Positions 32,784 to 42,328 of a stretch of 64,000 bases of DNA are shown here, piece by piece. The stretch comes from Dyadobacter jejuensis (lineage in GTDB: Bacteria; Bacteroidota; Bacteroidia; Cytophagales; Spirosomataceae). The notes beneath the pieces are model-generated. The model was not told the origin of the DNA. It saw only the letters and a list, made by a program, of their open reading frames with translations, and searched no databases. Location: contig NZ_QGDT01000008.1 in NCBI RefSeq assembly GCF_003149085.1, forward strand, positions 1-64,000. The letters run 5' to 3'. Made by a program: the position numbers and the translations under genes. Every line of letters starts with the position of its first letter. Within the stretch, counting starts at the first letter, position 1.

Positions 32784-33492
32784 TATATGTTAAAATTCTG
32801 TTCAAACCGAATAAGACGAGCTGCGGGACTGCAAAGATGGTGTCTTTCAAGCTACTTTCAAAGTATGGAGCATCTCCGCCACATAATACTACGCACATTG
32901 ATGCTGAAATGTTTCGGTACCGACCAATTATTCCTTCCATTTCTGCTAAAATACCATTCATAACCCCACTCTGCATAGAGGCAGCAGTAGACTTGCCCAC
33001 CACGGGAGGATCCGACAGAGGCGACAATAAAGGCAAGCGTTTAGTAAATTGGTGCATGGCCTTAAAGCGCATCTGAACTCCGGGTGCAATGATACCCCCT
33101 TGATAAACTCCATCCCTACTGACCCAATCGTAGGTAATACAAGTTCCCATGTCGATCACCAACAGATCCATACCAGGATACAAATCGTAAGCCCCTACCG
33201 CCGCCGCCACACGGTCCATGCCTAAGGTATGGGGCGTATCGTAGTCCATTCCTATGGGTAAGGGCAAGGAGGAGCTCAGGTTCATCAGTTCAAACTCCCC
33301 GGTGATAGACGTTTTAAAATCCTCGAAACTTATATTTACCGAAGAAAAAAGGACGTGATGGGGCTGAAACTGATCGATATAGCCCTGAAGACCGCTAATA
33401 CTCAATCCAATTTCATGGCGTATTAATCGATTATTATCAAAAAAACCCATCTTATATTGGGTATTACCCGCATCGATAACCAAATTTCTCAA
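32773..33492 (-). CDS. coaX: Type III pantothenate kinase
   Basis: The 239-residue protein has the phosphate-binding DAGNTQYKMG at residues 7-16, DMGTCITYDW (the second ASKHA motif) and YQGGIIAPGVQMRF. It phosphorylates pantothenate, the first step of CoA synthesis, without feedback inhibition by CoA. It starts at ATG 33492. It pairs functionally with coaBC, 6 kb away. Confidence 0.95.
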   Translation of the reverse strand: MRNLVIDAGNTQYKMGFFDNNRLIRHEIGLSISGLQGYIDQFQPHHVLFSSVNISFEDFKTSITGEFELMNLSSSLPLPIGMDYDTPHTLGMDRVAAAVGAYDLYPGMDLLVIDMGTCITYDWVSRDGVYQGGIIAPGVQMRFKAMHQFTKRLPLLSPLSDPPVVGKSTAASMQSGVMNGILAEMEGIIGRYRNISASMCVVLCGGDAPYFESSLKDTIFAVPQLVLFGLNRILTYNVD

Positions 33493-33951
33493 AGCAAAAT
33501 TATTTTATTAACAAAAAAATCATCTCAATATGCTCCACGATTGGCCAACTCCCTCAGCTGCAATGATACCATAAGAAGATGATTTAAAAATAAATAATTG
33601 AAAATTTCTTGTTTTGTTAATCACAAATATTTAATTTCGTGGAGATAAAACTTACCAAAGTAATTCCTTCGAATATTTTTCAAATTTTATTTTTCTCATC
33701 GTAGCGGGTGAATCCATGGAAGGATAAAATCGTGTGTCCGTTCCTTTTGCTAGATCTGTCAAATATTCTTAAAAAAAAGCCTCTTTTGAACATTCCAGCT
33801 TCTTGAAACCCGTTTTGATGTAATCAATATCTATACCTATATCAATGACCGCCACTTGAATTCGAGGCCTCAGCCCTCGACATTTTATATTAACATTCAC
33901 ATTCTTTAATAATCAAGGGGTAAGTACAATAACTTACTGAACAATATTTGT
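33493..33951. other. Divergent intergenic region between coaX and rho
   Basis: This is 459 bp without a gene. CGAGGCCTCAGCCCTCG at about 33862-33878 could form a small hairpin in the rho leader. rho genes are often autoregulated through long leaders, so the region may hold such control, but nothing decisive is visible. Confidence 0.4.
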
Positions 33952-35676
33952 ATGCTTACAATCGATGAATTGAACATTAAGCTTGTATCCGAGCTAAAAG
34001 AGATAGCAACGACTTTAGGAATCTCTGACCAACCCAAAACTACCAAAAAGGAGCTGATAAATAGGATAATCACCCACCAACAAGGGACCTCTGCCGCTCC
34101 AACCGAGACCGCTCCTAAGGAAGTTGCACCCAAGAATGACCAACCAGCATCGATCGAGGAAGAACCCAAAAAGAAAAGAACCCGACGCCCTACCGACGAC
34201 GCTATTTCGCCAAAGGGAGCTACCAAAGGGAACCGTGGTAAAAAAGCAGCTAGTACTAAGCCCCCTTTATTCGACAAAAGTAATCGGAACTTAGAGCTCT
34301 TCTCCGACTCAGATGCCGAAGAAGATACGAGCGATGACCTGGGTAAGGAAGAAAAAGTGGAAGCGGTAATAGAAACCGAAAAGCAACAAGACCAGGTTTC
34401 AGAAAAACAAGAGCAAAACCCTCCTTCTGAACAAAAATCCACCTCAGAAAGACCATCCAGAGAGACTAGAGAGCCCTCTGAGCGGCCCACCCCCAATCCA
34501 TCCAGAGAAGATACTTCAGCTAAGATCAAGCGCAACTATAACAATTATGTTAGGGAGTTTGACGGCCTTATATTGAATGAAGGCGTTCTGGAGATTATGC
34601 AAGATGGCGGATACGGATTTTTGCGTTCTGCTGACTACAATTATTTAGCATCTCCCGACGATATATATGTTTCTCCTTCTCAAATAAAGCTTTTTGGACT
34701 TAAGACCGGTGATACCGTAAAAGGTCAGATTCGTCCTCCTAAAGAGGGAGAAAAGTATTTCGCTTTATTACGTGTAGAGACCGTCAATGGTAAAACCACA
34801 GAAGAAATTCGGGATCGTATTCCTTTCGAATATTTAACCCCCTTATTTCCAAATGAATGTTTGAAGCTCAGCTCACGCCCCGATCAATACTCCACACGTA
34901 TACTAGATCTTTTTGCCCCCATCGGAAAAGGTCAAAGAGGGATGATAGTCGCTCAGCCCAAAACAGGTAAGACCGTCCTGCTTAAAGAGGTAGCCAATGC
35001 CATTACTCGGAATCACCCTGAGGTATTTTTGTTAATCCTTCTGATTGACGAACGCCCAGAAGAGGTAACAGACATGCAAAGGAGTGTAAGAGCAGAAGTA
35101 ATAGCCTCTACCTTCGACGAACAAGCTGACCGACATGTTAAAGTGGCTAGTATTGTTCTGGAAAAAGCCAAAAGAATGGTTGAATGTGGACACGATGTAG
35201 TTATACTATTGGACTCTATCACCCGATTGGCGAGGGCTTATAACACCGTAGTTCCTTCTTCAGGGAAAATCCTTTCGGGTGGGGTGGATGCCAATGCACT
35301 CCACAAACCCAAAAGATTCTTCGGTGCGGCTAGGAACGTAGAAAACGGAGGTTCACTAACGATCATAGCCACGGCCTTGATTGACACTGGCTCCAAAATG
35401 GACGAAGTGATTTTCGAGGAATTTAAAGGTACCGGTAACATGGAACTCCAACTCGACCGTAAGCTTAGCAACAAGCGGGTGTTCCCCGCTATTGATGTAA
35501 TGGCTTCCGGTACACGCCGAGAAGATCTGTTGCAAGACAAAGAAACCCTTAAAAAGGTGTGGATACTACGAAAACACATGTCCGACATGAATGCCATGGA
35601 ATCCATGGATTTCCTACTCGATAATATGAAAGGGACTCGAAGTAATGAAGAATTTCTTATTTCGATGAACCGATAA
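33952..35676 (+). CDS. rho: Transcription termination factor Rho
   Basis: The 574-residue protein has the Rho N-terminal helical domain (1-45), then about 140 residues of low-complexity Lys/Glu/Pro/Ser-rich insertion, then the cold-shock RNA-binding domain ([18 protein letters not shown]) and the ATPase domain ([43 protein letters not shown]). Rho terminates untranslated transcripts. Long insertions before the RNA-binding domain are known in Bacteroidota. A terminator follows at 35682-35714. Confidence 0.96.
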   Translation: MLTIDELNIKLVSELKEIATTLGISDQPKTTKKELINRIITHQQGTSAAPTETAPKEVAPKNDQPASIEEEPKKKRTRRPTDDAISPKGATKGNRGKKAASTKPPLFDKSNRNLELFSDSDAEEDTSDDLGKEEKVEAVIETEKQQDQVSEKQEQNPPSEQKSTSERPSRETREPSERPTPNPSREDTSAKIKRNYNNYVREFDGLILNEGVLEIMQDGGYGFLRSADYNYLASPDDIYVSPSQIKLFGLKTGDTVKGQIRPPKEGEKYFALLRVETVNGKTTEEIRDRIPFEYLTPLFPNECLKLSSRPDQYSTRILDLFAPIGKGQRGMIVAQPKTGKTVLLKEVANAITRNHPEVFLLILLIDERPEEVTDMQRSVRAEVIASTFDEQADRHVKVASIVLEKAKRMVECGHDVVILLDSITRLARAYNTVVPSSGKILSGGVDANALHKPKRFFGAARNVENGGSLTIIATALIDTGSKMDEVIFEEFKGTGNMELQLDRKLSNKRVFPAIDVMASGTRREDLLQDKETLKKVWILRKHMSDMNAMESMDFLLDNMKGTRSNEEFLISMNR

Positions 35677-35681
35677 ACTAC

Positions 35682-35714
35682 AAAAGCCACTTAGAAATTA
35701 AGTGGCTTTTTTGT
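35682..35714 (+). terminator. Terminator after rho
   Basis: AAAAGCCACTTA and TAAGTGGCTTTTTT form a perfect stem with a short loop and a T-run. Confidence 0.92.
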
Positions 35715-35802
35715 ATTCCATTTGTGCATTAACGAAGGAGTAATTAGATTTAAGTGACTTTTGCCTTTTGTAGAAGTCCAAATAACCCTATCTCTTAAAA
35801 AT

Positions 35803-36699
35803 ATGTTAAAGAAAAGTGCATTTTGGTGGAGTACTCTTATAATTTGGATGGCGGTGGCCATTTATTGGCATGTCTGCCATGTTAAGCAAAACTGCGAGGC
35901 TATTGGACTCGAAATCCCTACTCTATTTACTAATAAAGAATCTCCTATTTATAGTGTAGAAAACACCCCTGCACAAAAACAGGCATCGATAGATCCTATG
36001 GCCTTGAGCTTTGAACCTTCCAAAGAAACGCCCATAGAAAACAGCGGTACGGCCTTATTGGACTCTATAGCCGGCTATTTGCGCAACCATCCCAATCAGC
36101 GGCTAACCATAGAAGGCAACTACCATACTGCCGAAGAGACTGGTACGGCAAGTGGTCATCTCGGGCTCGCCAGGGCCAAACAAATTAAGGCTCGCTTAAC
36201 CGCTATGGGGGTCGACTCCACCGTGATGATTATAGCATACGACTCCTCGTATACTGATGTGCTCCCCAAAGAGCCCATTCAGGATGGTATACGCTTCCGA
36301 TATAGCACTAGAGAGGCACTCACTGAGAAAGACCTGGCAACGGATGAGCGATTCACCAGTATCTTTAATAAAATTGAACTATATTTCCCTTATGCCAGTG
36401 TAAACTATATTCAGACGGAGGAAAACCAAAAGTTCCTTCAAGCTGCTAAGCAATACCTTACCCAAGCTGGCTCCAAAAAACTAATACTTACGGGACACAC
36501 CGACAATGAGGACAGTGCCGAATGGAATTTACAATTATCGATCAAAAGGGCCAACGCTGTAAAGGCTAAGCTGATGGCCATGGGGATCCCCGCCGAAAAA
36601 ATGACGGTGGTAGGAAAGGGCGAAACCCAACCGAAGGCTTCTAATAGCACCTTGCAGGGCCGAAGAGCCAATCGCCGTGTAACCCTAATTGTTCAGTAG
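35803..36699 (+). CDS. OmpA-family protein with two OmpA-like domains
   Basis: The 298-residue protein starts at ATG 35803; an upstream TTG would only add an unlikely leader. One N-terminal membrane helix (about 6-22) is followed by a first, divergent OmpA-like domain (about 55-155: SIAGYLRNHPNQRLTIEGNY...LGLARAKQIKARLTAMGVD) and a second, canonical one (about 190-298: ILTGHTDNEDSAEWNLQLSIKRANAVKAKLMAMG..VGKGETQP...RRANRRV). OmpA domains bind peptidoglycan. The gene leads into two small membrane-anchored HhH genes with gaps of 16 and 29 bp. Confidence 0.82.
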   Translation: MLKKSAFWWSTLIIWMAVAIYWHVCHVKQNCEAIGLEIPTLFTNKESPIYSVENTPAQKQASIDPMALSFEPSKETPIENSGTALLDSIAGYLRNHPNQRLTIEGNYHTAEETGTASGHLGLARAKQIKARLTAMGVDSTVMIIAYDSSYTDVLPKEPIQDGIRFRYSTREALTEKDLATDERFTSIFNKIELYFPYASVNYIQTEENQKFLQAAKQYLTQAGSKKLILTGHTDNEDSAEWNLQLSIKRANAVKAKLMAMGIPAEKMTVVGKGETQPKASNSTLQGRRANRRVTLIVQ

Positions 36700-36715
36700 C
36701 TAAAATTCAACCCTC

Positions 36716-37222
36716 ATGTTTACATTTTATAGCCCATCCAATAGTTCGGACCTGATTATTTATATTATAATGCTCACTATTACGCTATTATTGGCTTTTG
36801 GAGCAGGATATTTTTCCCATATTCAGGACTTAGACGATCTGCTCCAATCAGAAACTAAGTATAATTATGAATTACAAAAACTACGCAATCAACCGGCCGC
36901 AAAGCCGGAGCAAGTTCAGGCCCAGCCCGAGGTAAAACCTACTGCAGAACCCCAAACGGAAATATACCGGGACGACCTAACCAAAATTCACCATATCGAT
37001 CTTTCAACGCAACAGAAGTTGAATCAGCTAGGCATTCGGACCTATAGACAACTGCAACTTTTTAATCCACTCAATTTAAAACAGGTCCTTTCTTCGGAAG
37101 AAGATGATCTGGATATTGGGGAAATCATCATTTGGCAACAACAGGCAGCCTTGGCCGCCTCCCATAAATGGGACGACCTATCCTCCCTTCAAGCTGAGCT
37201 CGACCGTAGAAGTAAAAAGTAA
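36716..37222 (+). CDS. Membrane-anchored protein with degenerate helix-hairpin-helix
   Basis: The 168-residue protein has one N-terminal membrane helix (about 12-32), a Pro/Gln-rich linker (58-80) and a C-terminal domain: DDLTKIHHIDLSTQQKLNQLGIRTYRQLQLF...IIWQQQAALAASHKWDDLSSLQAEL. This shares the HhH plus W-x-x-Q-A-x-L-A-x(3)-K-W-x-x-L tail with the next protein, but the GVGP hairpin is degenerate (HHIDLS). Its role is unknown. It is translated between the OmpA gene and its paralogue. Confidence 0.65.
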   Translation: MFTFYSPSNSSDLIIYIIMLTITLLLAFGAGYFSHIQDLDDLLQSETKYNYELQKLRNQPAAKPEQVQAQPEVKPTAEPQTEIYRDDLTKIHHIDLSTQQKLNQLGIRTYRQLQLFNPLNLKQVLSSEEDDLDIGEIIIWQQQAALAASHKWDDLSSLQAELDRRSKK

Positions 37223-37251
37223 ATTCATTGTAATTCGACACTTGATTCCTT

Positions 37252-37800
37252 ATGACTGCCCTTCTAAACCAAAACTTATTCCTCGGGAACTCCATTACCG
37301 AAATAGCCTTGCCGCTAGTCATTGCTGCTGTAGTGGGCTACGCATTGGCGCGTCTTTACCTCGTTTCGAAGTCCAAAGGTATTGAGCAGTCCATCGACCA
37401 CTTAAAAGCCGAGATTGCCGACCTTCAACGGACTCCAGAGGCACCGCAACCAGTATCCACAGAAAGACGCTCTACCATATCGACCCGGAAAACGGTATAT
37501 CCCAAACTAGAGCGCGACCAAAGCAAATCCGACGACTTTAAAATCATAGAGGGAGTTGGGCCAAAAATAGAAGAACTCCTCAAAAAAGAGGGCATTTTGA
37601 CTTATGGAGACCTGGCCAATACTTCCCCCATACGGCTGTCGTCTATCCTTCGGAATGCCGGCCCTAGGTTCCAGATTCACGACCCTAGCTCCTGGCCCAA
37701 ACAGGCCAACCTGGCCAAATTTGGAAAATGGATAGAATTAGAACACCTAAAAGAACAACTCATGGGAGGGAAGGAACCCCCTACTCCCCCTACAGCATAA
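37252..37800 (+). CDS. Membrane-anchored helix-hairpin-helix protein
   Basis: The 182-residue protein has a membrane helix (about 15-33), a coiled segment (QSIDHLKAEIADLQ) and a basic linker, then a canonical HhH domain (DDFKIIEGVGPKIEELLKKEGILTYGDLANTSPIRL). The usual continuation follows (NAGPRFQIHDPSSWPKQANLAKFGKWIELEHLKEQL). HhH domains often bind DNA or mediate protein contacts, so with its neighbours it could link the envelope to cytoplasmic partners; this is inference. A terminator follows at once. Confidence 0.75.
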   Translation: MTALLNQNLFLGNSITEIALPLVIAAVVGYALARLYLVSKSKGIEQSIDHLKAEIADLQRTPEAPQPVSTERRSTISTRKTVYPKLERDQSKSDDFKIIEGVGPKIEELLKKEGILTYGDLANTSPIRLSSILRNAGPRFQIHDPSSWPKQANLAKFGKWIELEHLKEQLMGGKEPPTPPTA

Positions 37801-37830
37801 AAAAAACCGCCAGTTGGCGGTTTTTTTATG
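37797..37830. terminator. Terminator shared by the HhH operon and htpG
   Basis: AAAAAACCGCCA and TGGCGGTTTTTTT make a perfect stem with A and T tracts on both sides, located between convergent genes. Confidence 0.93.
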
Positions 37831-37850
37831 CTTATTACTCAATTCTATTC

Positions 37851-39677
37851 TTAGATAATCTCCACAGAACGCTGTATGAACTGAGTAAGGTCCTTCCCTG
37901 TTAACATACCCTGAGAAAGCATGGCTAGGTCGTACACTTGCTTGGCCAAGGCACTTTTTAAAGTGGTATCCTCAGTCTTCAGAATTTTACTGATCACCGG
38001 GCTATTGGCATTCAACGATACGGTGTACATCATTGGCATATTGCCAAACATGGCTTGCTGCCCCGAACTAGCTTGCATATCCATCATACGACGCATAAAC
38101 TCGGGGAAAGTGATCACTACCGGAAGCTCGTCTACTGGCATAGCTTCCACCTGAATCTGCGCACTCTTATCGGAGGCTACTCCTTCAAAAAGTTGCTTTA
38201 AGGCATCGGTCTCCTCCGTCGACAATATGCTCTCCAGTTGGATATCTTTTTCGATAAGCTTATCCAGAGTTTCGGCATCTACCCTTTTCACATTCACCTT
38301 CTCTAGTTTTTGCTCGAGGGTATTAATAAAATGTGAATCGATCATGCTTCCAAGATTCAAAACATCATACCCTCTTTTTTGAGAAGAAATGATGAAAGAA
38401 TCCTGTTTCTTTTCATCGGTGGTATACAACCATACCTGATTTCCGTTTTTATCAGTTTGGTTTTCTTTAACCACTTCTTTGTATTCTTCGAAAGTGAAAT
38501 ACTTTCCATCTACATTTTTCAGTAAACAGAAATCCTTCGCTTTATCATAGAATTTCTCATCGCTAATGATACCATACTTTATAAACAAACCAATATCATC
38601 GAACTTAGCTTCGAAGCCTGGACGGTCATTTTTGAAAATCTCCGCTAGCTTGTCCCCTACTTTCCTGGTAATATATCCATTGATCTTTTTGACATTTCCG
38701 TCAGCTTGTAAATAGCTCCTAGAAACATTTAGAGGAATGTCGGGGGAGTCGATCACCCCGTGCAACAACTGTAAGAAGTCGGGGACGATATCTTTCACCT
38801 CGTCAGTAATAAATACTTGACGGCTATACAGTTGAATTTTCTCCTTTTGCCCTTGAAAATCGTTCTTCAGTTTAGGGAAGTAAAGAACACCCGTCAAGTT
38901 GAAGGGGTAGTCCACATTTAAATGGATCCAGAACAAAGGATCTTCCGAGAAGGGGTGTAACTCCTTATAGAAAGCCAGGTAATCTTCGTCGGTCAGATCC
39001 GACGGATTTTTGGTCCAGATAGGCTCCGTATTATTAATGATCTTCTCTTCGAATTCGATAGATATTGGCAAGAACTTACCATATTTCTCCAAAATTCCTT
39101 TTAAGCGGAATTCATCTAAAAATTCCTCGGAGTCTTCGGCGATATGAAGGATAATATCCGTTCCTCGGCTTTGCTTTTCGGTGCCGCTAAGTTCAAACTC
39201 CGTGGAGCCATCGCATACCCAACGTACGGCCTCCGAGCCTTCTCGGAACGACTTGGTGATGATCTCCACATTTTTGGCCACCATATAGGCCGAGTAGAAT
39301 CCCAAGCCGAAGTTTCCGATAATATTACCATTCTCGCCCTTATCCTTATATTTCTCAACAAACTCCGTAGCGCCCGAAAAAGCGATTTGGTTGATATATT
39401 TCTTAATTTCATCGGCCGTCATCCCCACGCCATTGTCACTGACAGTTATTGTCTTGGCATCCTTGTCCAGTTTTACCTGAACTTTCAATTCTCCCAATTC
39501 CCCATCAAATTCACCGTAAGAAGCCAACTTCTTTATCTTCTGAGAGGCATCAACGGCATTGGAAACCAATTCCCTTAGAAAGATCTCGTGGTCCGAATAA
39601 AGGAATTTTTTAATAATCGGAAAGATATTTTCCGTGTGTATACTCAGACTTCCCTTTTCCTGAATCACTGATTCCAT
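37851..39677 (-). CDS. htpG: Chaperone HtpG (Hsp90)
   Basis: The 608-residue protein carries the GHKL ATPase motifs: FLRELVSNAVDASQK (N-box), VSDNGVGM and GNFGLGFYSAYMVA, then the middle domain (WIHLNVDYPFNLTGVLYFP, VFITDEVKDIVPDFLQLLHGVIDSPDIPLNVSR). The C-terminal dimerisation part is complete. It is an ATP-dependent chaperone. The length is slightly shorter than the E. coli protein, as usual in Bacteroidota. Confidence 0.96.
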   Translation of the reverse strand: MESVIQEKGSLSIHTENIFPIIKKFLYSDHEIFLRELVSNAVDASQKIKKLASYGEFDGELGELKVQVKLDKDAKTITVSDNGVGMTADEIKKYINQIAFSGATEFVEKYKDKGENGNIIGNFGLGFYSAYMVAKNVEIITKSFREGSEAVRWVCDGSTEFELSGTEKQSRGTDIILHIAEDSEEFLDEFRLKGILEKYGKFLPISIEFEEKIINNTEPIWTKNPSDLTDEDYLAFYKELHPFSEDPLFWIHLNVDYPFNLTGVLYFPKLKNDFQGQKEKIQLYSRQVFITDEVKDIVPDFLQLLHGVIDSPDIPLNVSRSYLQADGNVKKINGYITRKVGDKLAEIFKNDRPGFEAKFDDIGLFIKYGIISDEKFYDKAKDFCLLKNVDGKYFTFEEYKEVVKENQTDKNGNQVWLYTTDEKKQDSFIISSQKRGYDVLNLGSMIDSHFINTLEQKLEKVNVKRVDAETLDKLIEKDIQLESILSTEETDALKQLFEGVASDKSAQIQVEAMPVDELPVVITFPEFMRRMMDMQASSGQQAMFGNMPMMYTVSLNANSPVISKILKTEDTTLKSALAKQVYDLAMLSQGMLTGKDLTQFIQRSVEII

Positions 39678-39902
39678 AATTATCTGAAAATTTAAATTTA
39701 TATTTGGTTATGCATTTTCTGTTGCAATATGGATTAGAAATTAACGTTCCAATTACAATTCAATCGGGAAGCTTCTGCCAAATTGACAGAATATACCTTA
39801 AATAAACCAACTTGTGAACCGTATTGCTTTTTATTAATATTGTGCTGGGCTTCAAGACTGGCCCTCTAACCAATTGCAATAAAGTGCTTACCACCAATAC
39901 CT

Positions 39903-40451
39903 ATGAAAATTAAATCAACATTACTGATCTGCCTGCTTTACTCTGCCATGAGCGCCTGTACCACCATGAATTCGGTACCTCTGTCGAATTATACGGTTTT
40001 CACCGAAGACCTTAGAGCAAGCTTGGAAGGGGCGGGAATCCCCTTAGAAAAGGTCCAATTCTTTAATGACAAGAACATTACAATTAGAAGGGAAGTATCC
40101 GACCCTAACGACATAAAAGTGAATCCGGAAGGACAAATCACCATGAGCAATGGAAAGAGCATCCAAACCATTAATGTATTACCATTTACTCCCGGTGTGG
40201 CCCTGTCGTCGGATCAAGGCATTATCTATGTGTCGTGGGACGATACCCAGCAGGATACCAAGGGGATGAAGTTCAACCTTAGCGGTCAGCATTATTTTAT
40301 AGATGTGCTTCCTGAGAGCAAGTTTGAATACAAACAAAGGACATTTGACCTACAGGCGGGCAACGGCACGCGCTTATTTGTCAAGAAAGACTTACTGAAG
40401 CAGGTCAACAATTCGAGAGAAACACTAAAAGGACGTAAAGTAGGCCAATAA
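39903..40451 (+). CDS. Lipoprotein of unknown function
   Basis: The 182-residue protein has a lipobox with Cys at residue 19 (SAMSACTTM). The mature part is beta-rich with no recognised domain; it includes SVPLSNYTVFTEDLRASLEGAGIPLEKVQFFNDKNITIRRE and a later LDxQAGNGTRLFVKKDLL. The gene stands alone with its own strong terminator. It is probably an outer-membrane lipoprotein. Confidence 0.75.
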   Translation: MKIKSTLLICLLYSAMSACTTMNSVPLSNYTVFTEDLRASLEGAGIPLEKVQFFNDKNITIRREVSDPNDIKVNPEGQITMSNGKSIQTINVLPFTPGVALSSDQGIIYVSWDDTQQDTKGMKFNLSGQHYFIDVLPESKFEYKQRTFDLQAGNGTRLFVKKDLLKQVNNSRETLKGRKVGQ

Positions 40452-40480
40452 TTGGTCCGCGATTCTTTAGGCATATTATC

Positions 40481-40517
40481 AAAAAAGCGGGAGAGGCTCA
40501 GCCTCTCCCGCTTTTTT
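40481..40517. terminator. Bidirectional terminator
   Basis: A 17-bp perfect stem, AAAAAAGCGGGAGAGGC with GCCTCTCCCGCTTTTTT, has a 3-nt loop (TCA). It lies between the convergent lipoprotein gene and the four-helix-sensor gene. Confidence 0.95.
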
Positions 40518-40555
40518 ATGGGTTGGGGTATGTTGAACCCTAACGAATTCCTTGC

Positions 40556-41257
40556 CTAATTCAGGTTAAAGTTTTGTTCTTTCATCTTCTTGACCTTGGG
40601 CTTACTGATGATTTGGGAGTTTTTGATCAATGTCAAAATGATTAGACCGACCACCACGGCAATCGAAATCTGAAAGGCCATAATATTATGCACACTGGCC
40701 ATATTACCCTTCGATTCCGTAATGAGCTCCTGCCCCACATGCGACTGTATGGCCGTAAGCTCGTTCAAGTTCAAAATAGTACGCTGAAAGGTATTTGCCC
40801 CTGCTCCTTCAAATAAGCTCTTCCCATCGCTCAGATGTCCCGCCTGACAAAGATTGATGATCATTTTCTCTAATAACACATATTCCTGGATCCTATTTTT
40901 GAGGGCTACCAAACTTTTAGCCTCCTGTTCTACCAGATACGTACCTTCAAAAGATTTGATCAGGGAATCTATGTTCTGATCATACCCCGACAAATCGCCC
41001 TGAATATCACGTTTTGTAACAGGAGTTTCAGACAATAGGTATTTTTCTAGACTAAGCCGTTTGTTATACAGATTCTCCGTCAGATAAATAATGGTGGTAG
41101 CCGGCAGCAAACGGTCCTTGTAAATGGACGAAAAGGACTGATCAATTCCCTTGATGTTATTTTTAGACACCATAGTGCCTAAAATAATAACCAGCATAAT
41201 CAAGCTAAGGATCAGAGCCGCTTTTAATTTTTGCTGTATAATGAAAGACCATTTCAT
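40556..41257 (-). CDS. Stand-alone four-helix-bundle (4HB_MCP-type) sensor protein
   Basis: The 233-residue protein has a membrane helix at about 13-32, a periplasmic helical segment of about 160 residues typical of the 4HB ligand-binding domain of chemoreceptors (IDQSFSSIYKDRLLPATTIIYLTENLYNKRL...), and a second membrane helix (about 193-212). A short basic tail follows. No HAMP, kinase or methyl-accepting domain comes after it, so it cannot signal by the usual route. It may partner another protein, or be a truncated receptor; the ending is clean and no continuation in other frames was seen. Confidence 0.75.
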   Translation of the reverse strand: MKWSFIIQQKLKAALILSLIMLVIILGTMVSKNNIKGIDQSFSSIYKDRLLPATTIIYLTENLYNKRLSLEKYLLSETPVTKRDIQGDLSGYDQNIDSLIKSFEGTYLVEQEAKSLVALKNRIQEYVLLEKMIINLCQAGHLSDGKSLFEGAGANTFQRTILNLNELTAIQSHVGQELITESKGNMASVHNIMAFQISIAVVVGLIILTLIKNSQIISKPKVKKMKEQNFNLN

Positions 41258-41532
41258 AATAAAATCGTTTACAGTATCTACTTTATGATAGATAATATTT
41301 TAAAAATACTAGATATTATTGTAAAAACAACAAAGAAGTTAAATTGGTTTATTAATGCCACTCCCTGGCCGCGTCACAGGGTTCCATGAGGATAGGCGCC
41401 GCATTATCCTTAGGCTCTTGCGGCTATTGCTAGTATTAATGATGGGTATCTGGCAAGGAAATTGTAATAACTGAATCAATTGTGCTTAATTTGAATAATT
41501 TTCCAGAATATAACCCGATTAACGTTACGTTT

Positions 41533-42270
41533 ATGAATAATGTCCCGATGGAATACAGCCATGTGCACCAGGTCGAGCTCTTCGGCATCACCGTCCTGGA
41601 GCCTTCGACCGTTATCTCCAGCCTGATGATGACCTTGGTATGCATTTATGCTTTTATCCACTTACAAAAGCTGGGACGAACCCATAGGATGTATACACAA
41701 ATCCAGTATTTCTTCCTATTTATGGGCCTAGCAACGGCTATTGGTGGTATTCTAGGCCATGGTTTTATATATATAACAGGGCTTCAGGGTAAAATCCCCG
41801 GCTGGTTCGCCAGCATGATTGCCGTAGCCTTATTTGAAAGAGCCGCCATTTGGCACGTCAAACCCCTATTGGCCGACCACCTTGGCAAGCTATTGGGGTG
41901 GTTGAATTATGTGGAGCTAGCCATTTTTTTCGCACTTACCTTTTTCACACTCAATTTTGTGGTCGTCGAAATTCATGCCTTTTATGGTTTATTCTTAATG
42001 CTCTTCACCATAGAAGTTTTTATGTACAAAAAACGTAAAGATCCGGGTAGCAAATATATATTTATCGCCACTGGATTGGGGGCTGTTTCGGCATTGCTTC
42101 ATGCCCTAAAACTTAGCTTTGGACCTTGGTTCAATTATAACGACATCAGCCATATCAGTATGGGCGCCGCCATCTGGTATTATTATCAGGGAGCTCGCCA
42201 TATGGAATATTATGGCCCAGAGCACGATGTGATAGAAAAAGTAAAACAACAAATGCAGATTGAGTCCTAA
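41533..42270 (+). CDS. Seven-helix-type membrane protein of unknown function
   Basis: The 245-residue protein probably starts at ATG 41533; a GTG at 41482 would add 17 residues. About seven membrane helices are spread over the sequence, with His residues in or next to several (FIHLQKLGRTHRM, GGILGHGFIY, AAIWHVKPLL, DISHISMGAAIWYYYQGARHMEYYG). I do not recognise the family with certainty. The repeated membrane His residues are reminiscent of ceramidase/alkaline-hydrolase-like folds, but this is weak. Confidence 0.6.
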   Translation: MNNVPMEYSHVHQVELFGITVLEPSTVISSLMMTLVCIYAFIHLQKLGRTHRMYTQIQYFFLFMGLATAIGGILGHGFIYITGLQGKIPGWFASMIAVALFERAAIWHVKPLLADHLGKLLGWLNYVELAIFFALTFFTLNFVVVEIHAFYGLFLMLFTIEVFMYKKRKDPGSKYIFIATGLGAVSALLHALKLSFGPWFNYNDISHISMGAAIWYYYQGARHMEYYGPEHDVIEKVKQQMQIES

Positions 42271-42274
42271 AATA

Positions 42275-42315
42275 GTTTCGGATTCTGGATGTTAAGTTCA
42301 TCCAGAATCCGAAAC
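42275..42315. terminator. 17-bp perfect inverted repeat between convergent genes
   Basis: GTTTCGGATTCTGGATG at 42275-42291 is perfectly complementary to 42299-42315 with a 7-nt loop (TTAAGTT). It has no T-run, so it may terminate by a strong hairpin alone or have another role. Confidence 0.75.
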
Positions 42316-42328
42316 ACCTCTCAACCGC

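Noticed and set aside
33493..33951. Riboswitch in the rho leader
   Set aside because: Only a small hairpin can be drawn; no known riboswitch core is visible.
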